Source: a bacterium (GTDB taxonomy: Bacteria; Zixibacteria; MSB-5A5; WJJR01). Taken from it: 64,000 nucleotides of DNA. This document shows positions 11,546-19,648 of the stretch, piece by piece (the stretch's first letter is position 1; every line of letters begins with the position of its first letter). A program made the position numbers and the translations under genes. The notes below the pieces were generated by a model, which was given only the letters and a program-made list of their open reading frames with translations, made no database searches and was not told the DNA's origin. The stretch is taken from NCBI GenBank assembly GCA_021813505.1, contig JAKAKI010000057.1:62001-126000 (forward strand), given 5' to 3'.

Positions 11546-14371
11546 ATGCCGAAGAGCGTGACAACAAATCACCGGTCCGTTGAAACGACGTGCATTGATG
11601 AGCGGACACTGTCACGTCTGCTGGACAGAGTGCAGAAGCCGGCGCGCTATATCGGCGGCGAGCTGCACCGGGTCAGCAAGGATCCATCCACGGTCGCGAT
11701 TCGTGTGTGCCTGGCCTTTCCTGACTCGTACGAAATCGGGATGTCCCACCTGGGACTGCGAATACTCTACGCCCATCTCAACAAGGAACCGGAGATCTAC
11801 GCCGAGCGCGCCTATTGCCCATTCCCGGACATGGAAGAACGGTTGCGTGCGGCAGGATTGCCGCTCTTCTCGACTGAAACTCGGACACCGCTGCGTGTCT
11901 TCGACGTGGTCGGCTTCTCGCTGCAATCGGAGATGAGCCATTCGAATATCCTGACCATGCTCGATTTGAGCGGGATTCCGCTTCACCGTTGGGAGAGAGG
12001 GGAAGACGATCCGATCATCATGGCCGGCGGGCCGGTCGTGTTCAATCCTGAGCCGACATCGGACTTTATCGATGCCTACCTGATCGGGGATGGTGAAGAG
12101 GCATTTCCCAAGCTGCTGCATTTGAATCAGAAACTCAAACAAGCGGGATTGCCGAGAGGCGAGCGCCTGGCCCGAATCGCCTCCGAGATCGATGGGATCT
12201 ATGTCCCCGCGCTCTATCCGACACGGATCGACGGCCAGACCGGTTTCGTCCTCGTCATGCGCGCGGAGAATGCTCCCTTCCCGGTCAGGAAGGCGCTCCT
12301 GGACGACATCAACAACTACCCCTTCCCTTCTGACATTCTGGTCCCGCAAACCGACATCGTCCACGACCGTGTGGCGGTCGAGATCGCGCGCGGGTGCACC
12401 GAAGGTTGCCGGTTCTGCCAGGCGGGAATCATCTACCGTCCGGTCCGTGAGCGCTCACCGGAGTCGATTGTCAATTCCATCGTGGAGGGCATCGATAAGA
12501 CGGGATTCGATGAGGCGTCATTGACCGCCCTCTCCACGGCGGACTATTCCTGTGTGACGCCACTGGCCAAAGCGGTCATGGCGGAGTTGCAAATGCGCCG
12601 TACCGCAATGTCGGTATCCTCGCTGCGTGTGTACGGCGTGACCGAGGAGCTGGCACGGGAAATCGCCAAAGTCCGGAAGACGGGATTCACGATTGCACCG
12701 GAGGCCGGCACTCAGCGGATGCGCGATGTGGTCAACAAAGGCGTGACCGATGAAAACATCGATACCGCCGCCCAAATCGCATTTTCCAACGGCTGGACCC
12801 GGCTGAAATTGTACTTCATGATCGGTCTTCCCACCGAGACCGATGACGATGTTCTCGGCATCGCGGAGACGGCGATCCGCGTGTTGAAGATCGGCAAACA
12901 ACTGGGACCGCGCGGTATCAAGGTCGTAGTATCGGTCTCGTCGTTCATCCCCAAGGCACATTCGACGTTCCAGTGGGTGCCATTTGACTCGCCCGAAAAT
13001 CTGGTGCGCAAACAGCGCATCTTGCACGACCGTTTGCGGACATTCCGTGGGATCGAGTTGAAGTGCCACGAGGTGCGCCTGTCGCGTTTGGAGGCGGCCT
13101 TCTCGCGCGGCGACCGGCGGCTGGGGAAGGTCATCGAGACCGCCTGGCGGGCTGGGGCGCGATTCGATGAGTGGAGCGACTGGTTCAAGGAAGAATATTG
13201 GAATGACGCTTTCGCCTCTTGCGGTATTGAGCCGGAACAGTTCATGCCGGCGTTGCCGACCGAGGCGGAGTTGATCTGGGATCATATCGACTCCCGTGTG
13301 GCCAAGGACTTCCTTTTGATGGACCTGAAGTGGGGATTGAAGGCGCGGTTTGCCCACCCGTGCGAGAAGCCCTACCTGCCCAAGAGACACAATCCGCCGC
13401 GTACACCCGATGGCGTGGTGAAGCTGGTCTGTTATGATTGCGGTGTTGACTGTGATCTCAAGGCGATTGCCATGGAGCGTGAGCGCGAGGGATTATCTGC
13501 AACTGCGATCATGACGGATCGCCTCGCCAAGCTCGACGCCTTCGGCAAGGAGAATCTGCCGTTGCCGGTTGTCCGCGAGACTGGCGAGTTTCAGGAACAT
13601 GAATCGAAGATGTCGGATCGGGGCCAGGAGTTCGCCGCGTCGCAGCCATTCCAGCCCACACAGGGCCCCTTGTACCGATTCCGAGTGCGCTATTCGAGGT
13701 CAGGTCTATCGCGGTATCTGTCGCATCTGGAGACCATTCGCCTGATCGATCGTGCCGGTCGCCGGGCAAAGCTCCCGATCGCCTACTCAGGCGGATTTCA
13801 TCCGCACGCCAGGATTTCGTTCGGGCCGGCTTTGCCGGTCGGCGTCGCCGGTGAAAGCGAATACCTGGACTTGGAGCTCACGGAGCCATGGGAGTCCGGC
13901 ACACTCGCCGACCGGCTTAACCAGAACTTACACGAGGGTTTTCACGTCACCGATGTCCGGCGCGTGGAGACTTCGATGCCGGCTATTGAAGCGATCATTG
14001 ACCATCAGGAATACCTGATCTCATTCGATACCCATGTCATCTCATCGCTCGCCGCCGGTGGCAGCAGTTTGCAGCAACTCTTTGATCACCGCATGTCCAA
14101 CGGTGGTTGGATCATCAAGCGGGTGACCAAGGAAAAGACCCGGCACATCAATGCCGCCGCGTGCATCGCCCACTCGACGATTAAGGCCAATAACGGGAAT
14201 ACGGAATGGCGCCTGACCTTGACCGCCGCGGAGGGACGCACCGTGCGTCCCCGAGAATTGGTCGAATCGCTGTTTGGTGACTGGCCGGACGGGACATTGA
14301 TCACCCGGATGCGCATGGGACGGATTGTCGACGGCCACTGGGTGACTCCCATGGAGGCCACAACTCCATGA
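11546..14371 (+). CDS. B12-binding-type radical SAM protein fused to DUF2344 (TIGR03960/TIGR03936)
   Basis: A 941-aa two-part protein. The N-terminal B12-like and radical SAM part carries the cluster motif CTEGCRFC near residue 282, with typical SFIPKAHSTFQW further on. The C-terminal part from about residue 709 (YRFRVRYSRSGLSRYLSHLE, GGFHPHARISFGPALPVG) is the DUF2344 domain. The two parts are separate genes in some genomes and fused in others. The biochemical role is not established. The family is often found beside ribonuclease G or ribosomal genes. Here its stop overlaps the mtaB start (ATGA), pointing to coupled translation and perhaps a link to RNA modification. Start ATG at 11546. Confidence 0.88.
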   Translation: MPKSVTTNHRSVETTCIDERTLSRLLDRVQKPARYIGGELHRVSKDPSTVAIRVCLAFPDSYEIGMSHLGLRILYAHLNKEPEIYAERAYCPFPDMEERLRAAGLPLFSTETRTPLRVFDVVGFSLQSEMSHSNILTMLDLSGIPLHRWERGEDDPIIMAGGPVVFNPEPTSDFIDAYLIGDGEEAFPKLLHLNQKLKQAGLPRGERLARIASEIDGIYVPALYPTRIDGQTGFVLVMRAENAPFPVRKALLDDINNYPFPSDILVPQTDIVHDRVAVEIARGCTEGCRFCQAGIIYRPVRERSPESIVNSIVEGIDKTGFDEASLTALSTADYSCVTPLAKAVMAELQMRRTAMSVSSLRVYGVTEELAREIAKVRKTGFTIAPEAGTQRMRDVVNKGVTDENIDTAAQIAFSNGWTRLKLYFMIGLPTETDDDVLGIAETAIRVLKIGKQLGPRGIKVVVSVSSFIPKAHSTFQWVPFDSPENLVRKQRILHDRLRTFRGIELKCHEVRLSRLEAAFSRGDRRLGKVIETAWRAGARFDEWSDWFKEEYWNDAFASCGIEPEQFMPALPTEAELIWDHIDSRVAKDFLLMDLKWGLKARFAHPCEKPYLPKRHNPPRTPDGVVKLVCYDCGVDCDLKAIAMEREREGLSATAIMTDRLAKLDAFGKENLPLPVVRETGEFQEHESKMSDRGQEFAASQPFQPTQGPLYRFRVRYSRSGLSRYLSHLETIRLIDRAGRRAKLPIAYSGGFHPHARISFGPALPVGVAGESEYLDLELTEPWESGTLADRLNQNLHEGFHVTDVRRVETSMPAIEAIIDHQEYLISFDTHVISSLAAGGSSLQQLFDHRMSNGGWIIKRVTKEKTRHINAAACIAHSTIKANNGNTEWRLTLTAAEGRTVRPRELVESLFGDWPDGTLITRMRMGRIVDGHWVTPMEATTP

Positions 14372-15747
14372 AGCCGCCACGCGCCTCCTTCTACACACTC
14401 GGCTGCCGCCTGAATCAGGCCGAGACCGCGCTGATCGCGGAGACGTTTCGCGAGCGCGGATACGAGATTGCCGAACACGGCTCGCCGGTGGATGTCGCCG
14501 TCATCAACACCTGCTCGGTGACCGAACATGCCGACCAGCGCTGCCGCCAGGAGATTCGCAAAGTGCGACGCCGTTCACCCTCCGCCGTGGTTTGCGCTGT
14601 AGGATGTTATGCCCAGGCGGACACAGCAACGGTCTCCGGGATTCTGGGCGTCGACTACGTTGTAGGCACGGATGGGAAGTATGCGCTGGCCCAGATCATT
14701 TCGGAGAGTCCTCGGCCCTCCGACGCAAGCGGCTTAAAGCCCCTTGTCCGCAACCAAGGGTTGCGCCGCCCTCAGCAGGAGAATACGGAAGCGGGTGAGC
14801 GCATGGCCCCAGCGGTGCTCGTTTCGCAACGGCCGGACACTGGGGAGTTCGACTACCCGATGGCGGGGTACTACCCGCACTCGACGCGGGCCAACATCAA
14901 GATTCAGGATGGCTGCGATTCTTGCTGCGCCTTCTGTTTGTTGCCGCGGGTGCGCGGGGCCGCTCGCTCGCGCAGTATGGAACAGATCGTCGCGGAAGGG
15001 CATGAGCTGGTTCGGCGCGGACACAAGGAACTCGTGATCACCGGTGTAAACATCGGGACCTACAATTGCGACGGCAAATCGGTCGCCGATGTGCTGCAGA
15101 GTATTTCTGAAATCCCCGGAGTGCAACGCGTCCGGATTTCCTCGATTGAACCATCGACCATCGGCGATGAGCTGCTGGACTGGCTGGCGAGTTCGCCCAA
15201 AGCCTGCCGGCATCTGCACCTGCCGCTGCAATCAGGCGATGACGCCGTACTCTCCCGCATGAAACGTGTCTACACAGCGAGTGAGTATGCACGATTCATC
15301 GAGAGGGCGAAGACCATGATGCCGGACCTCGGACTGGGAACCGATATCATCGTGGGCTTCCCTGGCGAAACCGATCGTGAATTTGACCAGACCCTGCGTT
15401 TTGTCGAGCAACTGCCTCTCTCCTACCTCCATGTGTTTTCCTACTCAGAACGGCCGAAGACCGCCGCGGCATTCTATGATGACAAGAATGATCCGGCACG
15501 AATCAAGGAGAGGTCCGAGAGAATGCATGAAGTGGCCACCCGGAAGAAGCAGGCGTTTTTCGATGACCATATCGGACGCAAAGTCGAAGTGCTGTTCGAA
15601 ACCGTCGATGCGGACGGCTGGCGCAAAGGATTCACCGGTTCGTATCTTCGCGTCGGCATTGAACCGGAAACCGTGGGCGAAAACCGGCTGGCCAACGTGG
15701 AAGTATCCGGCACGACACCGGACTTTTGTGTAGGCGCGCTCCGATGA
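14368..15747 (+). CDS. mtaB: tRNA (N6-threonylcarbamoyladenosine-37) methylthiotransferase MtaB
   Basis: Radical SAM methylthiotransferase of 459 aa that converts t6A37 to ms2t6A37 in ANN-decoding tRNAs. The N-terminal cluster cysteines lie in LGCRLNQAE, NTCSVTEHAD and VGCYAQAD, the radical SAM cluster in CDSCCAFC, and a TRAM-like domain at the end. LGCRLNQAE rather than TFGCQMN, and the family length, favour MtaB over MiaB. Between GTDGKYALAQII and RANIKIQDGC there is a longer, Pro/Arg/Glu-rich linker than I recall in relatives. Its DNA (about 14706-14820) contains a palindrome, so a repeat may have inserted in frame. ATG overlaps the previous stop by 4 bases. Confidence 0.9.
   Translation: MKPPRASFYTLGCRLNQAETALIAETFRERGYEIAEHGSPVDVAVINTCSVTEHADQRCRQEIRKVRRRSPSAVVCAVGCYAQADTATVSGILGVDYVVGTDGKYALAQIISESPRPSDASGLKPLVRNQGLRRPQQENTEAGERMAPAVLVSQRPDTGEFDYPMAGYYPHSTRANIKIQDGCDSCCAFCLLPRVRGAARSRSMEQIVAEGHELVRRGHKELVITGVNIGTYNCDGKSVADVLQSISEIPGVQRVRISSIEPSTIGDELLDWLASSPKACRHLHLPLQSGDDAVLSRMKRVYTASEYARFIERAKTMMPDLGLGTDIIVGFPGETDREFDQTLRFVEQLPLSYLHVFSYSERPKTAAAFYDDKNDPARIKERSERMHEVATRKKQAFFDDHIGRKVEVLFETVDADGWRKGFTGSYLRVGIEPETVGENRLANVEVSGTTPDFCVGALR
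14749..14765 (+). repeat. Palindrome inside mtaB
   Basis: CGCAACC-AAG-GGTTGCG forms a perfect 7-bp stem within the extra linker segment of mtaB. The preceding bases (GCGGCTTAAAGCC) are also partly self-complementary, as expected of an in-frame palindromic repeat. Confidence 0.5.
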
Positions 15748-15774
15748 GAACCTGGTACACTTTGAAGGCGGGAG

Positions 15775-15843
15775 GGAGGGCGAGGCTCCTGCCGAGCCAT
15801 GCATCCGGCACGCCAAAGAGGCTCGGCAGGAGCCTCGCCCTCC
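15775..15843. repeat. Perfect 24-bp inverted repeat
   Basis: Arms 15775-15798 and 15820-15843 are exact reverse complements over 24 bases (starting GGAGGGCGAGGCTCC), with a 21-base loop, in the mtaB-miaB gap. A second palindrome GGTGGGCTCCGCCCACC follows at 15899-15915. There is no T-tract. They look like dispersed intergenic repeats but could act on the mtaB transcript end. Confidence 0.75.
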
Positions 15844-15955
15844 ATGTGCCCCGTATCTCCGAATCCAAAGGAACGATGTCACCCACTAGGGACAGTAGGG
15901 TGGGCTCCGCCCACCGGTTCGTGAATGGTTTCATCGCCCATTACATTACAACGCC

Positions 15956-17305
15956 ATGACTGACCTCATCTCCAGCCCCAGACAACCTGCCACCGTTTCT
16001 ACCGGCCGCGTTAACATCCAGACGTTTGGCTGTCAAATGAACGAATACGACTCCGAGCTTGTCGGCTCGATTTTGGGTCAGAACGGTTACAGCTTGACTC
16101 CTGAGGAGACAGATGCGGACGTCATTCTCTTTAACACGTGCGCGATCCGCGAGACGGCGCACTTGCGCATTTACTCACGGCTGGGTGCGCTGGTCGCGGA
16201 GAAACAATCCCGCGATGATCTGATCGTCGGTGTCCTCGGCTGCATGGCCCAGAATTTGAAAGAAGATCTCCTGCTGAAATTCCCCTCAGTGGATTTCATT
16301 TGTGGCCCGGATGCCTACCGTCAGCTCCCGGAACTCATTGGCCGCGCGCGCGGGATGCGCCAGCGTGGCGCCGCTGTGGAGCTCTCGGAGTATGAAACAT
16401 ACGAGGACATCGCCCCCACCCGTGTCGACGGCGTCAACGCCTGGATCGCGGTCATGCGCGGCTGCGACAACTTCTGCACTTTCTGTGTTGTTCCCTACAC
16501 CCGCGGGCGTGAACGCTCACGGGATCCGAAGGGAATCGTCGAAGAGACGCGCCGTCTGGCCGCGCAGGGATATCGCCAGGTCACACTCCTCGGGCAGAAT
16601 GTCAACTCATACCAGTATGACGGCACCAGTTTCGCCGACTTGATGCTCGCCGTCGCCGAGGTTGATGGAATCGAGCGCGTGCGATTCACCTCGCCGCATC
16701 CGAAGGACTTCCCCCGTCCACTGCTGGAAGCGATTGCCGGCAGCGAGCGACTTTGCTCACACATTCATCTGCCATTGCAGGCCGGCGCGACCCGTGTGCT
16801 CAAGAAGATGAACCGCGATTACACGCGTGATGAATTCCTGCGGCTCGCCGAGTTGATTCGCGAAACCATCCCCGGTGTGTCGCTGACGTCCGACATCATC
16901 TGCGGCTTCCCGACCGAGACCGACGCGGAGTTCACCGAAACCGAGGACGTCATGCGCGCAGTGGAATTCGACTCGGCGTTTATCTTCAAGTACTCTGAAC
17001 GCCAGGGGACAATTGCCGAAAAACTCTGGGAAGACGATGTGCCCGACGCTGTCAAGTCAGAGCGCGTCACGCATCTTGTCGCAGTTCAAAAGGACATCTC
17101 GCTAAAGCACCATCAGGCGACGGTCGGCAAGACCGTCCGCGTACTGATCGAAGGCGAAAGCCGGAAGAACTCGGCCGAATGGCGGGCCCGCACTTACGGC
17201 AATGCCATTGTCGTGTTCGCCGATCCCTCACGCCGTGTCGGCGATTTCTGCGACGTGCAAATCAAGGAAGCCACACCGCACACGCTCCGCGGCATACCCT
17301 GCTAA
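15956..17305 (+). CDS. miaB: tRNA-2-methylthio-N6-dimethylallyladenosine synthase MiaB
   Basis: Radical SAM enzyme of 449 aa that methylthiolates i6A37 of tRNAs reading U-starting codons. QTFGCQMNEYDSE, NTCAIRETA and GCMAQNL supply the N-terminal cluster cysteines, CDNFCTFC followed by VVPYTRGRERSR the radical SAM cluster, and a TRAM domain closes the protein. The TFGCQMN signature separates it from MtaB just upstream. The start ATG 15956 has no strong ribosome site. The first ~16 residues before VNIQTFGCQ are non-conserved. Its stop overlaps the convergent ridA stop by 4 bases. Confidence 0.92.
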   Translation: MTDLISSPRQPATVSTGRVNIQTFGCQMNEYDSELVGSILGQNGYSLTPEETDADVILFNTCAIRETAHLRIYSRLGALVAEKQSRDDLIVGVLGCMAQNLKEDLLLKFPSVDFICGPDAYRQLPELIGRARGMRQRGAAVELSEYETYEDIAPTRVDGVNAWIAVMRGCDNFCTFCVVPYTRGRERSRDPKGIVEETRRLAAQGYRQVTLLGQNVNSYQYDGTSFADLMLAVAEVDGIERVRFTSPHPKDFPRPLLEAIAGSERLCSHIHLPLQAGATRVLKKMNRDYTRDEFLRLAELIRETIPGVSLTSDIICGFPTETDAEFTETEDVMRAVEFDSAFIFKYSERQGTIAEKLWEDDVPDAVKSERVTHLVAVQKDISLKHHQATVGKTVRVLIEGESRKNSAEWRARTYGNAIVVFADPSRRVGDFCDVQIKEATPHTLRGIPC

Positions 17306-17697
17306 GAAGCATCGCCCAGTACAGCATCCGCCTCGACTTCGACCACCATGCTCGGATCAACGAGCGCAGCGACGGCCAGCATCGTGCACGCCGGGCGAAT
17401 CTCACGGAAGAACTCGCCATGCGCCCGCGCCGCCTCCTCCCACTGGCTGATATCCGTAACGAAGACTCGCGTGCGCACCACATCCTTCAATGATCCGCCG
17501 GCCTTCTTCAGCGCCGATTCCACATTCCGAATTGCCTGTACAGTTTGTTCGTACAACCCGGGACCAACAATCCTGCCGTTCACAGTCCCTGTGGTGCCCG
17601 CCACGAAGACGTGGCTGCCGACCTTCACGGCACGGCTGTAACCGACAATCGGCTCCCACGGGGCATCAGAGGAGATATTGGTGCGCATGATCGCCAT
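17302..17697 (-). CDS. RidA/YjgF family enamine/imine deaminase-like protein
   Basis: Small cytoplasmic protein of about 131 aa of the RidA family, whose best-known members hydrolyse reactive enamine/imine intermediates. Family features are GSHVFVAGTTGT, the QTVQAIRNVESALKKAGGSLKDVVRTRVFVTD stretch read in parts, and a C-terminal MVVEVEADAVL, with the usual conserved Arg in TRVFV. ATG 17697 is preferred, 17688 is possible, and upstream in-frame codons to 17766 lack conservation. Subgroup and substrate are uncertain. Confidence 0.85.
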   Translation of the reverse strand: MAIMRTNISSDAPWEPIVGYSRAVKVGSHVFVAGTTGTVNGRIVGPGLYEQTVQAIRNVESALKKAGGSLKDVVRTRVFVTDISQWEEAARAHGEFFREIRPACTMLAVAALVDPSMVVEVEADAVLGDAS

Positions 17698-17789
17698 GGT
17701 CTCACTTTCGTGATGCGGTTCTGACCGCTGGTTGCCACTCGGCTTAACTCGCCCACGATACAACAATCCGTCACAGAAACGCTACCCAT

Positions 17790-17921
17790 GTCATTCTGAG
17801 GAGCGGGCCATATCAGGACGTTTCCCTGTCCTGAATCGTGGCGACGAAGGCTCTGCTCTGAAGCTTCCCCGCGCGCAGGTAACGACAGCAGATCCTTCGG
17901 CGCTCCGGGCCTCAGGATGAG
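17790..17921. repeat. ~130-bp palindromic repeat, copy 1
   Basis: Begins GTCATTCTGAGGAGCGGGC and ends CCTCAGGATGA, nearly an inverted pair. The middle holds GCGACGAAGG-TCTGCT and its counterpart CAGCAGATCCTTCGGCG. Copy 2 starts 176 bases downstream in the same orientation. Confidence 0.75.
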
Positions 17922-17965
17922 ACTGCGCGTACCGATAATTGCTCTGCGTACACCCTCGGCCACCT

Positions 17966-18094
17966 GTCATCCTGAGGAGCGGGCTCAATCGGACTCTCAC
18001 CCTGTCCTGAATCGTAGCGACGAAGGATCTGCTGGGGGCCCCTGCGCGCAAGGATGCACAGCAGATCCTTCGGCGGTATGCGCCTCAGGATGAC
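17966..18094. repeat. ~130-bp palindromic repeat, copy 2
   Basis: The ends GTCATCCTGAGG and CCTCAGGATGAC are a perfect 12-base inverted pair, and GAAGGATCTGCTG pairs exactly with CAGCAGATCCTTC inside. It could fold as a long cruciform. This sequence type resembles intergenic repeats I know from several bacterial phyla. No gene lies in 17698-18132. Confidence 0.75.
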
Positions 18095-18132
18095 ATTTGG
18101 AAGACACGCAACCAGAATGACGTCGGATGCTG

Positions 18133-18489
18133 TCACTTCCCAAAGAGCATCTTCGCTGCGACCAGCACGAGGAAGACGGCAAAGGCTCTCTTCAGGATAT
18201 CATCGGAGACATGATTGGCGATCAGCGCCCCTCCGTAGGCGCCAAACACGAACCCGAGCGCGACGAGTCCCGCCATCTTCCAATCGATATTTCCCGTGCG
18301 GTAGTACTCGATGACCGCGAGAATGCCAATGGGCAGAAGGAGAATGGCCAGCGACGTTCCCTGCGCCTGCTTTTGTGACAGGCCGCACAGGAACACCAAC
18401 GCCGGAACGATCAGCAAGCCGCCCCCAATACCCAGAATTCCCGAAAGAATGCCGGCGGCCAAACCGACGATGATCAGCAGAATCGCCAT
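18133..18489 (-). CDS. Half-length TauE/SafE (TSUP) family membrane protein
   Basis: A 118-aa hydrophobic protein with one copy of the TSUP repeat: a GILSGILGIGGGLLIVPAL motif (residues about 13-31), QAQGTSLAILLLP, then FGAYGGALIANHV. Full TSUP exporters have two such repeats in about 250 aa, so this one presumably works as a dimer, as other half-size members may. The family exports small anions such as sulfite or organosulfonates, but the substrate here is unknown. It ends KMLFGK with a normal stop. The gene lies 31 bases after prfB and is probably in the same transcript. Confidence 0.85.
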   Translation of the reverse strand: MAILLIIVGLAAGILSGILGIGGGLLIVPALVFLCGLSQKQAQGTSLAILLLPIGILAVIEYYRTGNIDWKMAGLVALGFVFGAYGGALIANHVSDDILKRAFAVFLVLVAAKMLFGK

Positions 18490-18520
18490 TTGAGGATCCC
18501 TCCAATCGTCACGCGATCGA

Positions 18521-19637
18521 TCACTTCTTTTCTCCGCCCGTTGTCACCGCAGTCTCAACGGTACCGTGGCTGAGATACCCTTCGATAAACGGATCGAGAT
18601 CACCGTCCATCACCGCCTGCACATTGGACGTCTCGATGTCGGTGCGATGGTCCTTGACCATTTGGTACGGCTGGAAAACGTAGGAACGGATCTGTGAACC
18701 CCACTCAATCTTCTTCTTGCTCTTCTCGATCTCAGCCAGCTTGGCTTGTTCCTTCTCCCGTTCGAGCTGATAGAGGCGTGCCCGCAGAACTTTGAATGCG
18801 GACTCACGATTCTTGTGCTGGGAGCGTTCCGTCTGGCATTGCACCACGATGCCGGTGGGCTCGTGTGTGATTCTCACCGCCGACGAAGTCTTGTTGACGT
18901 GCTGCCCGCCGGCGCCGGACGCGCGAAACGTATCCACACGCACGTCCTCGTCCTTAATCTCGATCGCAACATCCTCGCCAGCCTCGGGGATCACGAAGAT
19001 CGAGGCAAACGACGTGTGACGGCGTTTGTTGGCATCAAATGGCGATATCCGGACGAGACGATGCACCCCGATCTCCGCCTTCAGATACCCGTAGGCAAAC
19101 TCACCTTTGACTTCGAGCGTGGCTGACTTGATTCCCGCCGACTCGCCGGAGCTATAGTCGAGCGTATCGTACTGGAGGCCATGGCGCTCAATCCAGCGGG
19201 TGTACATGCGCAGCAGCATCTCCGCCCAATCGCACGATTCCGTGCCGCCGGCGCCCGAATGGATCGTCAGGATGGCGTCATTGTGATCATCCTCGCCGGA
19301 CAACAGGCTCTTGAATTCGAATGCGTCAACATCAGCCGCCAAGGCACGTGCCTCGGCCTCAGCATCCTCAATGGCCGCAGGATCCTTCTCCTCGCTGGCC
19401 ATTTCCCAAAGCGTGGCCGTGTCATCCTTGCGGCTGACCAGCGTGCGGAAGCCGTCCGCCCAGGACTTCGCAAGGGCGATTTCCTTTAGCGTCTTGCGGG
19501 CGGCTTCGTTGTTGTTCCAGAATCCATCGGCAGTGGTCTTCTCTTCCAAAGCGGCGATCTTTGCGGTCAGACCGTCGATGTCAAAGAAACCTCCGCAAGC
19601 GGGCCAATTTCTGATCGATTGTTTCGAGGAGTTCCAT
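18521..19637 (-). CDS. prfB: Peptide chain release factor 2, with programmed +1 frameshift
   Basis: Ends translation at UGA and UAA. The gene starts at ATG 19637 (MELLETIDQKLARLRRFL) and meets an in-frame TGA at 19581-19583. The context GCGGAGGTTTCTTTGAC has the AGGAGG-like element and the CTT-TGA-C slippery site of the classic autoregulatory frameshift. A +1 shift continues into DIDGLTAKIAALEEKT and then 340 conserved residues. The SPF anticodon-like tripeptide (VRISPFDANKRR) and catalytic GGQ (GAGGQHVNKTSSAVR) are present, which identifies RF2 and not RF1. It lies 11 bases after tyrS. Not a pseudogene. Confidence 0.95.
19581..19594 (-). promoter_or_regulatory. RF2 programmed frameshift site
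   Basis: The minus strand reads CGGAGGTTTCTTTGA. The Shine-Dalgarno-like GGAGG lies just upstream of the CTT codon and the UGA. Low RF2 lets the ribosome slip +1, so RF2 controls its own synthesis. Confidence 0.9.
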
Positions 19638-19648
19638 CGGAGTACTCG

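Noticed and set aside
17790-18094. Repeats as a CRISPR array
   Set aside because: Only two long copies, with internal symmetry and no short uniform repeats or spacers; no cas genes.
19581-19583. In-frame stop suggesting prfB is a pseudogene
   Set aside because: The context is the classic RF2 programmed frameshift site and the downstream frame is intact.
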